The position numbers were made by a program, and so were the translations under genes. A DNA stretch of 64,000 nucleotides, from assembly GCA_903869265.1 (NCBI GenBank), contig CAIPYE010000001.1, positions 62,001 through 126,000 of the forward strand, read 5' to 3'. Source of the DNA: an uncultured delta proteobacterium. GTDB taxonomy: Bacteria; Desulfobacterota; Desulfobulbia; Desulfobulbales; Desulfurivibrionaceae. The notes under the pieces are model-generated. The model worked only from the letters and a program-made list of their open reading frames with translations, did no database searches and had not been told where the DNA came from. Each line of letters opens with the position of its first letter. Positions within the stretch are counted from its first letter, which is position 1. Of this stretch, positions 55,630 to 62,920 are shown one piece after another.

Positions 55630-56925
55630 TTAGGCAACAGCAGCCACGATTTTCATCTTAGCTGCGTCAAGCAGGAAGCTCAGTATTTTCTCGTTCAACA
55701 ACTCCGCCATGAAGGGCAGCAGGTCATCCCGGCTGGAAAAATATTTCTTCACTTCGCTGACCGGCATGTTGTACTGTTCGGAGATACGTTTAAAGCCTTT
55801 ATCGATGTCTTCATTTTCCAGCTTAAGCCCTTCCTTTTCTGCAACTTTTTTCAAAATGAAATCGCCCTTGACCCGTGACTGCGCCGCAAGCTTATACTGT
55901 TCGACCAAGGCATCCCGGTTGAACCCGGCGGCTTCCAGGGTCATCCCCTGCCGCTCCAGATTGCTTTCCAGTTCCTTGATCATTGCCTCGATCTCATAGG
56001 CCACCAGTCGCGGCGGAATCTCAAAATCATGTTTTTCAATCAGCACCCGCATCAGTTTGTCGGTGAGGTCGCCCCGCTGAGCATCCTTCTTGGCCTGTAG
56101 CTTCTTTTCACGGATATGGGCCTTGAGCGCGTCCAGACTGGCAAAGTCCTCGCCCACTTCTTTGGCAAATTCATCATCAAGCGCGGGCAGCACACGCTCC
56201 TTGACATCCTTGACATTGAGCTTGAACTCCACCTTCTTGCCTGCCAGGATCGGATTGGCGAAGTTTGCCGGAAAATCTATTTCCTGAGAAGTTTCCTCGC
56301 CTTTCTTCAGGCCAAGAAGTTTCTCCTCAAACTCGTTTCCATTCTGGCCGCTCCCCACGTCAACCGAATAATTTTCTCCGACAACCTGTTTGATTGGATT
56401 GCCGTTATGATAGCCCTGGAAATCAACCACGGCCAGATGCCCCTTTTCAATGGCGCGGTCTTCAACGCTTTGCAGGGGAGCCATCTGCTTGCGTAGCACC
56501 TCAAGCTCCTGGGAAATTTCCTCGTCCGTCACCTCAAGGGCGGCCTGTTCGATTTCAAGGCCCTTGTACTCAGTCAGTTCAAACTGGGGCCGAACATCCA
56601 CCTCTGCGATGTAGACAAAGGTGCCGTTTTCGGCAAATTTCTGTTCCCGGATATCAGGATGCACAACCGCATCGATTTTACTTTTCTCAAGGGCGTCAAA
56701 ATAAGTGCCCTGAATCAACTTCTCCGCCACGTCATACTCAACCTTGGGCCGATAATTTTTCTCCAGCACCTGACGGGGTATCTTCCCCTTCCGAAACCCT
56801 TTCAATGAAACTTCAGAGTTCAGTTTCTTATAGGCGGACTCCAACTCCTGAACAACCTGCGTTTCCGGCAGAGTTATGATCATTTTTTTGGTAAGCGAAC
56901 TTACATCTTCGACATTGATCTGCAT
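55630..56925 (-). CDS. tig: Trigger factor chaperone
   Basis: 431 residues from ATG 56925 (MQINVEDVSSL), with AGG 6 nt upstream; a slightly longer start at 56946 is less likely. The ribosome-binding signature GFRKGKIPRQVLEKNY is near 45, the FKBP-type PPIase domain follows around 150-240 (AIEKGHLAVVDFQGYHNGNPI), and a helical C-terminal domain completes it. It binds nascent chains at the ribosome exit. It starts the tig-clpP-clpX-lon series. Confidence 0.97.
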   Translation of the reverse strand: MQINVEDVSSLTKKMIITLPETQVVQELESAYKKLNSEVSLKGFRKGKIPRQVLEKNYRPKVEYDVAEKLIQGTYFDALEKSKIDAVVHPDIREQKFAENGTFVYIAEVDVRPQFELTEYKGLEIEQAALEVTDEEISQELEVLRKQMAPLQSVEDRAIEKGHLAVVDFQGYHNGNPIKQVVGENYSVDVGSGQNGNEFEEKLLGLKKGEETSQEIDFPANFANPILAGKKVEFKLNVKDVKERVLPALDDEFAKEVGEDFASLDALKAHIREKKLQAKKDAQRGDLTDKLMRVLIEKHDFEIPPRLVAYEIEAMIKELESNLERQGMTLEAAGFNRDALVEQYKLAAQSRVKGDFILKKVAEKEGLKLENEDIDKGFKRISEQYNMPVSEVKKYFSSRDDLLPFMAELLNEKILSFLLDAAKMKIVAAVA

Positions 56926-57057
56926 GCAACACCTTCCTTGTTTCAAACATTTTCAACAACACAGTCATACAGTAAGGAGCGTCTTCGAGTTCTCTCCCCA
57001 CGGTATGGATGAGATATTTGCCTATACCCAGGCCTTCGAGCCGGAGCTGTTTTCGCT

Positions 57058-57141
57058 TGGTGCGAGAGGGGGGAGTCGAACCCCCATACCAAAGGCGCTG
57101 GTTCCTAAGACCAGTGCGTCTACCAATTCCGCCACTCTCGC
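57058..57141 (-). tRNA. tRNA-Leu (UAG)
   Basis: 84 nt with encoded CCA. Acceptor GCGAGAG pairs with CTCTCGC; anticodon loop CTTAGGA gives UAG; a long variable arm (CGCCTTTGGTATG region) and T-loop TTCGACT are present. It lies just upstream of tig in the same direction. Confidence 0.96.
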
Positions 57142-57385
57142 TTGAACAGTGAAAAATAACCAACTTTCGGGTCACAGTCAAGGACGGCTTGCGATTTTGT
57201 CCCGATTTAAAGCCAATCCCTCGACACAAAAGGAAACAGACTGCCTTTCCCCTCGGGCGGACAACCAAAACCTTGCCACGCACGCATACTTTTCACCGCA
57301 TTTCCATTCCTGAAATTCTGCACAGATCCACTTGACAAGCCAGGCGAAAAAGGGTTTAAAAGCAAAAAAAGAACAAGCATTTCAT

Positions 57386-57537
57386 CATCCCGGAACACGG
57401 TGTAACTCCGTGGCGGTCCCGCCGCTGTAATCGGGGATGCTGGTCGGCACAGGGAATTTCCCGGTCACTCCCAGAGCGTATCACTCTGGGGGGAAGGCCG
57501 CAGACCAGCAGACGATCCGAAAGTCAGAAGACCTGGT
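57386..57537 (+). promoter_or_regulatory. Cobalamin (adenosylcobalamin-type) riboswitch
   Basis: The expected conserved blocks occur in order: GGAACACGGTG, then GGTCCCGCCGCTGTAATCGGGG, GGTCACTCCCAGA, a hairpin CCCAGAGCG...CTCTGGGG, GGGAAGGCCGCAGACC and GATCCGAAAGTCAGAAGACC. The CCGCCGCTGTAA block and GAAAGTCAGAAGACC end are the B12-box elements. An intrinsic terminator follows 57 nt later, so ligand binding would stop transcription before the peptide and radical SAM genes. A gene-free stretch of about 240 bp lies between tRNA-Leu(UAG) and the aptamer. Confidence 0.93.
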
Positions 57538-57593
57538 GATAATGTTTTTCACGCATGTATTGCTGTTCGTCTGGGTATTCTAATGGAAACAGA

Positions 57594-57632
57594 ACCCGGA
57601 GTGACTCCTATAGGGGTTGCTCCGGGTTTTTT
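57594..57632 (+). terminator. Intrinsic terminator of the cobalamin riboswitch
   Basis: ACCCGGAG (57594-57601) pairs with CTCCGGGT (57620-57627), with inner ACTCC/GGGGT-type pairing, and a run of nine T follows. Its place between aptamer and first gene makes it the expression platform. Confidence 0.92.
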
Positions 57633-57668
57633 TTATGCACGCAGGTCAACAACCACGAGGAGAACACC

Positions 57669-57797
57669 ATGAAAACCCAGAAACAGATCATTTCATACCG
57701 TCGGCGCTGCAATCTGATCGGTCAGGGAACCGGCCTTTCCCATTATATCCTGCTCGCCCCCAGCGCGAACACAACCCCAGAGGACGGCAGCAACTAA
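57669..57797 (+). CDS. 42-residue candidate RiPP precursor peptide (CbpA-like)
   Basis: Start ATG 57669 follows GAGGAG by 6 nt. The peptide begins MKTQKQIISYRRRCNLIGQG and ends PSANTTPEDGSN. It has one Cys (position 14), a basic YRRRC block, a Gly-rich turn, SHYILL, and an acidic/Thr tail. No signal peptide or TM helix. Its TAA shares one base with the ATG of the radical SAM gene (TAATG), so both are translated together. A short peptide coupled to a radical SAM/SPASM enzyme is the standard layout of a modified-peptide pathway. I recall the family names CbpA/CbpB for a cobalamin-riboswitch-linked pair like this, but could not check. Confidence 0.75.
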   Translation: MKTQKQIISYRRRCNLIGQGTGLSHYILLAPSANTTPEDGSN

Positions 57798-59188
57798 TGG
57801 CACAAACAGACAAACTGACCGCAACGGCCATTTTCGCCAACACCGGCCATGGCCCGAATTTTTCCCTGCTGGAGATCGGCGACCCTGACCGGGTTGCGGT
57901 TGTTGAAGCGGAGACGGCCTATTGGGCCCTGGTTGACCGCCATGACTTGCCCCAGGCCCTGGCTGGTTCCATGGTCGAAGACTTCATGGCCCGCGCACCG
58001 GAGTTTCATGCGGAAATGGATCACCTGCGCACGGGCTTGCAGCTCTCCGCCGCGTATGTGAACCCCACAGAACGCTGCAACCTGAATTGCAGCTACTGCT
58101 ACCTTCCAGAAGAGATGCGCAAAAACGGCATCGATATGGGCGAGGAAAAGCTGATGCTCGCCCTTGAACGGCTGGGGGAACATTTCCGGAAGATTTTGCC
58201 GGAGGGGGTAAAGCCCCAGCTTATTTTTCACGGCAGCGAACCCATGGTTGCCAGGGATGCTGTGTTTGCCGCGATTTCGAGATTTAAAGACGACTTTCAC
58301 TTCGGCATCCAGACCAATGCCACCCTGCTTGACGACACGGCAATCAGTTTTTTAAGGGAGCACCGGGTCGGCATCGGCCTATCCCTGGATGCCCCCACCG
58401 CAGAGGTCGCCAACCGCACCAGGAAGAACTGGCAGGGCAACGGATATTACGACACGGTTGTATCGGTGATCAAAAAACTCGCTGATTACCCGGCCCTGAA
58501 TGTCATAACCACCGTAACCCAAGCCAACGTGCACACCCTGACCGAAATGGTGGACTTTTATCACGGGCTGGGGGTGCGGGTGGTAATGCTCAATCCGGTG
58601 CGCTGTACCCGCCAAGGCGGAATGGACCTGAAACCGGACAACCATGTCCTGGCCGAGGCCTTCTTCAAGGCGCTGGACCGCTCTTTTGAGCTTCTTGAAC
58701 AAACCGGCAGAAAGCTCGTCATCGCCAACTTTGCCAATGTTCTGGCCGGAGTCATCGGCCCGACCGGTCGCAGACTGATGTGCGACATCTCTCCCTGTGG
58801 AGGCGGCCGTTGTTTCTTTGCCGTTTCCGCAGACGGCGAGGTTGTGCCGTGCAGCGAATTCATCGGCATGAACGAGTTTTCCGGTGGGAACATCTTCCGT
58901 GATGATCCTGCCGATATTCTTGCCAGCAAGCCCTTCCAGGAAGTAACAAACAGGAAGGTGGAAAAAATTGTCCCCTGTGCAGGATGCGCCATTCGGCATT
59001 TCTGTGGAGCACCCTGTCCTGCCGAAATCTACAAGGTGTCTGGCGATATCAATGCACCGAGCCCCTACTGTAGTTTCTTTGAGGAGCAGGTCCGCCATGC
59101 CTTCCGTATAATCGCCCAGCAACGGGAGGATGCCTATCTCTGGGACAGCTGGCAGACCGAAACAGAAATGTCCTATTGCTGGAAATAA
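57797..59188 (+). CDS. Peptide-modifying radical SAM/SPASM enzyme (CbpB-like)
   Basis: 463 residues from ATG 57797, which overlaps the precursor stop by one base. Residues 1-85 are a distinct N-terminal domain. The [4Fe-4S]-SAM motif CNLNCSYC (C94, C98, C101) follows, then the partial TIM barrel with HGSEPMV in the GGE-like position. The C-terminal SPASM region has many Cys: CDISPCGGGRC, VVPCSEF, VPCAGCAIRHFCGAPCPAEIY and SPYCSFF, for auxiliary Fe-S clusters. Such enzymes make C-C, C-S or epimer changes in peptides. The riboswitch ties expression to cobalamin shortage. The bond made is unknown. No transporter or protease gene is next to it; a terminator follows. Confidence 0.88.
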   Translation: MAQTDKLTATAIFANTGHGPNFSLLEIGDPDRVAVVEAETAYWALVDRHDLPQALAGSMVEDFMARAPEFHAEMDHLRTGLQLSAAYVNPTERCNLNCSYCYLPEEMRKNGIDMGEEKLMLALERLGEHFRKILPEGVKPQLIFHGSEPMVARDAVFAAISRFKDDFHFGIQTNATLLDDTAISFLREHRVGIGLSLDAPTAEVANRTRKNWQGNGYYDTVVSVIKKLADYPALNVITTVTQANVHTLTEMVDFYHGLGVRVVMLNPVRCTRQGGMDLKPDNHVLAEAFFKALDRSFELLEQTGRKLVIANFANVLAGVIGPTGRRLMCDISPCGGGRCFFAVSADGEVVPCSEFIGMNEFSGGNIFRDDPADILASKPFQEVTNRKVEKIVPCAGCAIRHFCGAPCPAEIYKVSGDINAPSPYCSFFEEQVRHAFRIIAQQREDAYLWDSWQTETEMSYCWK

Positions 59189-59202
59189 CTTTTTTTCCAT
59201 AA

Positions 59203-59236
59203 AAACCAGCCGGATCCTCCACCGGCTGGTTTTTTC
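59203..59236 (+). terminator. Terminator after the radical SAM gene
   Basis: AAACCAGCCGG (59203-59213) pairs with CCGGCTGGTTT (59222-59232) around ATCCTCCA, followed by T residues. It bounds the riboswitch-controlled unit at two genes. Confidence 0.92.
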
Positions 59237-59350
59237 TCTAAACCCTTCCGGTCTTTTCCAATCTCGATTACAATATCATAGCAGACACGCGCTCAAACGC
59301 CGCAAAACGCCTCTATAGCGTGAGCAGAAAACACATGAGGAGATATTGCC

Positions 59351-59929
59351 ATGAAAGTCGTCGCTTTTAACGGAAGCGCCCGCAAGGGAGGAAATACCGC
59401 AAAATTATTGAATACCGCCTTGGACGAGCTGGCCCTGCAAGGGATCGATACGGAACTGGTGGAATTGTCAGGCCAACCGATCTCCGGCTGCACCGCCTGC
59501 TATAAGTGTTTCAAAAACAAAGACAATCGTTGCGCCGTAAAAAAAGACATCATCAACGATTGCCTTGCCAAAATGATTGCGGCGGATGGCATTCTCCTGG
59601 GTTCCCCCACCTACTTCGCCGATGTCTCCGCAGGAATGAAGGCTCTAATTGAGCGGTGTGGCATGGTTTCCCGGGCAAACGGCGATCTGTTCAAACGCAA
59701 GGCCGGGGCCGGAGTGGTCGCGGTCCGTCGGGCAGGGGCCATTCAAGTGTTCAACTCCCTCAACGCCTTTTTCCTGATCGGCCAGATGATCGTGGTGGGT
59801 TCTTCTTACTGGAACATCGGCATCGGCAGGGAACCGGGCGAGGTGGCCAACGACGAGGAAGGCATGAAAACCATGCACGACCTGGGACGCAACATGGCCT
59901 GGCTCCTCCAGAAAATCAAAGCGGAATAA
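59351..59929 (+). CDS. NAD(P)H-dependent flavin reductase / iron-sulfur flavoprotein-like
   Basis: 192 residues of flavodoxin fold. FMN-binding NGSARKGGNTAKLL is at the N-terminus, and GSPTYFADVSAGMKALIERCG follows. Between them is ISGCTACYKCFKNKDNRCAVKKD, with closely spaced cysteines as in iron-sulfur flavoproteins, though the spacing is not the compact Isf motif. AGGAG lies about 8 nt before ATG 59351. A terminator separates it from the peptide unit, so it has its own transcription. Substrate unknown; this family reduces quinones, oxygen or metals with NAD(P)H. Confidence 0.87.
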   Translation: MKVVAFNGSARKGGNTAKLLNTALDELALQGIDTELVELSGQPISGCTACYKCFKNKDNRCAVKKDIINDCLAKMIAADGILLGSPTYFADVSAGMKALIERCGMVSRANGDLFKRKAGAGVVAVRRAGAIQVFNSLNAFFLIGQMIVVGSSYWNIGIGREPGEVANDEEGMKTMHDLGRNMAWLLQKIKAE

Positions 59930-59933
59930 GCAA

Positions 59934-60683
59934 TCAGCCCAGAAATCCCCAGGACTGCACCTCCCGCTGCAACAAATGGTTGTCGTACCGTTTCAGCAGG
60001 GCAATGGCTTCCCGCGTGGCCGCCAAGGAAAAATGGAGCCGCTCCAATTTGCCTTGTTCCATGTCCTGAACCCTACGCAGCAATTGGATGGTCTGGATTG
60101 AAAGCGGCTGGGAGTTCGCCGTGGCCTGGAGTTCGCAACGGCTGCACACCAGACCGTTGCGCAGAGGACTGAAACGGTACAATACCCCCGGTGCGCCCAA
60201 GACACGGCAATCGAGACAGCCTGTCAGATCGGGACGATACCCGAGGATATCCAGCATCTTGACGTGAAAAAAAATGATCGTCCGCTTGGCTCCCCCCCTC
60301 GCGGTAGAAAGCCCCTCCAATGCCCAGACAAGCAACCGAAAAAGCACTTCGTCACTGTCATGTTCCCTGGTCCAGTGCAGGACAAGTTCGCAGAGGAGAG
60401 AGGCGGCGATATACAGTTCATAGTTTTCCCGCAGTCTGGGGAAGGGGTCTTGCAAATCTGCCTGATCCAGGCGCATGAGCGAACTGTGTCGGCTTGGGAC
60501 AAAATGGATGACAAGGAGGGAAAACAATTCGAGCTTATTGACAAAACGCTTCTTGCTACGCTTGGCGCCTTTAGCGATAAGGACGATTTTGCCGTGCTCC
60601 AAGGTGTACAGGGTGACGATCTTGTCAGAATCCCCGTGATCTTTAACCTGGAGCACAATAGCCAAGCTTTGCTGCAAGGACAT
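59934..60683 (-). CDS. recO: DNA repair protein RecO
   Basis: 249 residues. An N-terminal OB fold (SLAIVLQVKDHGDSDKIVTLYTLEHGKIVLIAKGAKRSKKRF) and a helical part with zinc pairs CLDC and CSRC are the RecO plan. It helps RecF/RecR load RecA on gaps. It converges on the flavin reductase gene with only 4 bp between the stops, and lies 17 bp after the RodZ-like gene. Confidence 0.95.
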   Translation of the reverse strand: MSLQQSLAIVLQVKDHGDSDKIVTLYTLEHGKIVLIAKGAKRSKKRFVNKLELFSLLVIHFVPSRHSSLMRLDQADLQDPFPRLRENYELYIAASLLCELVLHWTREHDSDEVLFRLLVWALEGLSTARGGAKRTIIFFHVKMLDILGYRPDLTGCLDCRVLGAPGVLYRFSPLRNGLVCSRCELQATANSQPLSIQTIQLLRRVQDMEQGKLERLHFSLAATREAIALLKRYDNHLLQREVQSWGFLG

Positions 60684-60700
60684 CTGCTCTCGCTGTGACT

Positions 60701-61828
60701 CTATTCAGTCGGAAAGGAAATCCGAGCGCTATCCATTGACTTGCCAAGGGAAGGCACCGGTTTGCCGTTCAGGGTGAGAATTATGCCGCCGGCATTTCCG
60801 ACAAAAAGGGAAATCTTTTTTTCCGCCTGCCAGACCAGGTGATCTCCAGGCTGATAAATGGCTGACTTCTTCTTTTCCTTGTCTATCTGCACGGAAAGCC
60901 AGGTCGACTCGGTGAACTTAGCCTCCAGGACATAATTCATCCCCGGGGCTTTTACTGTGGACGGTGGCGGGGAAACAGCCGATACAAGCGCTGGTTTGGC
61001 CACCTCCTGAGACGCCGGGTTCTGGCTCGGTTTCTCCTTGATGGCCTGCGGATAAATTATGGGCTTTCCGTCATTTGTTTTTTTTTTAAGTCCGGGACCC
61101 TGGTCCCCTTCAACTCTCTGGGGTTCCACTAGAGGTTTCTTCTCTTCTCGTCCTGTTTTTACAGCGTCGGCCCCAGGCAGGGAAAGAGCCGGGGCTTGTG
61201 TTCCACTCTGCGTCACAGGCGGTGCCTGCTCTGGCCCCACATTACTGACGGCGGACTCTGTACCTGGCTCGCCGGTCACCGGCGCGGCGGGAGGAGACGG
61301 TTGCTGTTCAATCTGGACTTGGGGGGTCGTGTCTTTTGTGGAGATATTGGCAGGAGGAGCGGAAGAATTCAAAAAACTAAGGACCAGATACCCGGCAAGA
61401 AAAAGGACGCCTGCGACAATAAAAAAGACGATGAAACGTCCCATCGGAAAAGTTTGGACCTCGGCCATGACCTCACCGGCAAGAACCTCCTGGACATTGA
61501 TTTTCTCTGTTGGCCGGGTTTCTCCATTATTCTGTTCAATATACCAGGCCAAGGCCTCGTTGGGATCAAGACCAAGATACTGCGCATAATTCTTCACAAA
61601 GCCACGGGCGAAAACCTCCGCAGGCAAAGCCTTGGGATTGTCTTCCTCAATGGCCCGAAGAGTTGAGGCATGGATGCGCGTTTTGTGCGCGATTTCATCG
61701 AGGTCTTTTCCCTGATTTTGTCGATGCCTTTTCAGATAGCTGCCAAGGGTTTCATCGGCTCGTGATAAGGCGGTAGGTTGGCCGGTTGCGTCATCAGCAG
61801 ATGGTGAGTCCTTGGTCATGAGAGACAT
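60701..61828 (-). CDS. RodZ-like protein (HTH_25 + TM + DUF4115)
   Basis: 375 residues. An N-terminal helix-turn-helix (LGSYLKRHRQNQGKDLDEIAHKTRIHASTLRAIEED and ARGFVKNYAQYLGLDPNEAL) is followed by a TM helix near 135-155 (GRFIVFFIVAGVLFLAGYLVLSF), a long Pro/Ala/Gln-rich linker and a C-terminal beta domain (FTESTWLSVQIDKEKK...GDHLVWQAEKKISLFVGNAGGIILTLNGK) of DUF4115 type. RodZ anchors MreB in rod-shape growth. Shape role is inferred from architecture. Confidence 0.87.
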   Translation of the reverse strand: MSLMTKDSPSADDATGQPTALSRADETLGSYLKRHRQNQGKDLDEIAHKTRIHASTLRAIEEDNPKALPAEVFARGFVKNYAQYLGLDPNEALAWYIEQNNGETRPTEKINVQEVLAGEVMAEVQTFPMGRFIVFFIVAGVLFLAGYLVLSFLNSSAPPANISTKDTTPQVQIEQQPSPPAAPVTGEPGTESAVSNVGPEQAPPVTQSGTQAPALSLPGADAVKTGREEKKPLVEPQRVEGDQGPGLKKKTNDGKPIIYPQAIKEKPSQNPASQEVAKPALVSAVSPPPSTVKAPGMNYVLEAKFTESTWLSVQIDKEKKKSAIYQPGDHLVWQAEKKISLFVGNAGGIILTLNGKPVPSLGKSMDSARISFPTE

Positions 61829-61862
61829 CCCTTCTCCAGAGGTTATTGGGACACAGACTAGA

Positions 61863-62852
61863 CTAAAGTATTTTTTTGATATACGCCTGATCGCGCAGCT
61901 CTTTTACCCATTTCTGAAACTGGCTGTTCAACGTCTCCTCATACAGACGCTGCCTGATCTGCTCCTTCACCGTCTCGTATGAAGCCTGAAAACCAACATC
62001 TCCCTTATCGGAAAGAAGCTTGAAAAACTGGTACCCGGCCGGAGTCTCCTGAATGGCGCTGATCTGCCCCACCTGTAGGCCGAGGATACTTGCCTTCATG
62101 TAGGCCGCCATTTCCGACTTTTTGAAAACCCCGATATCTCCACCATCCTTGGCCGATGGCAAATCGGAAGACTGCCGTGCCAGGGTGCGAAAATCCTGCC
62201 CGGCAAGGGCCTGCTGCCGAGCCTCTTCAGCCCGCCGCCTGGCATCATCTTTTGCCGCCTGACTGTCGTCCTTCCAGACGAAACCCATCTGCAGAACATG
62301 GTAGGCGTCTTCCTTCATTTTCTGGGCATAATTTTTTTCGTAATACTCATGTATTCGCTCCTCATTCACCACGACCCGTGAACGGATTTCGTAATCGATC
62401 AGTTTATCTTGTAAAATCTGACTCCTGATAAGCTCCCGGTAGTCCTGCTCATTCGTGCCCATGAGCGCCAACTGCTGCCAAAACTTTTCAGGGGTGGTCT
62501 TGTTGCGCTCGATGATATTCTTGATCGCACTGTCCACCTCGGGGTTGCCCACCGAAATCCCCATCTTCTTGGCCCGCTGGGCAACAATGAGTTTATCGAT
62601 AAGAGAGGAAAGTATCTCCTCCCTGGCCTTCAGCAGGGTCGGCTCAACCTGTTCCGGCGGAGCTTCCTGGGTGATCCGGCGGAACAGGGCCGCCCCTTCC
62701 CGATTGAGATCAGAGAAGGTAATGACATCATCATTGACAATGGCGATGATGCGATCCACCATCTCCGCCCGGGCAACAGGCGGATGGAAAAAAGCGAGGA
62801 GGCACAGGGCCGCACATACAAAACGTAAGGGAAATTTCACTGATGCACTCAT
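61863..62852 (-). CDS. SurA-like periplasmic chaperone / peptidyl-prolyl isomerase
   Basis: 329 residues. A signal peptide (FVCAALCLLAFFHPPVARA) is followed by a SurA N-domain (IIAIVNDDVITFSDLNREG, LLKAREEILSSLIDKLIVAQRAKKMGI) and one PpiC/parvulin domain (HVLQMGF, ARQSSDLPSAKDGGDIGVFKKSEM, GYQFFKLLSDKG). Only one parvulin domain is present, where E. coli SurA has two. It would help outer-membrane proteins fold. It lies 68 bp after mfd, a common neighbour in deltaproteobacteria. Confidence 0.9.
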   Translation of the reverse strand: MSASVKFPLRFVCAALCLLAFFHPPVARAEMVDRIIAIVNDDVITFSDLNREGAALFRRITQEAPPEQVEPTLLKAREEILSSLIDKLIVAQRAKKMGISVGNPEVDSAIKNIIERNKTTPEKFWQQLALMGTNEQDYRELIRSQILQDKLIDYEIRSRVVVNEERIHEYYEKNYAQKMKEDAYHVLQMGFVWKDDSQAAKDDARRRAEEARQQALAGQDFRTLARQSSDLPSAKDGGDIGVFKKSEMAAYMKASILGLQVGQISAIQETPAGYQFFKLLSDKGDVGFQASYETVKEQIRQRLYEETLNSQFQKWVKELRDQAYIKKIL

Positions 62853-62920
62853 AACAGTTTGAAAATATTGTTTTTAATCTTATTTAACTTCATAGCCGGT
62901 AAATTTTACCACAGTCATTT

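Noticed and set aside
57617-57796. An N-terminal extension of the radical SAM protein starting at 57617
   Set aside because: That start lies inside the terminator hairpin of the riboswitch. The extension is out of frame with, and overlaps, a peptide gene that has its own good ribosome site, and translation from 57797 is coupled to it.
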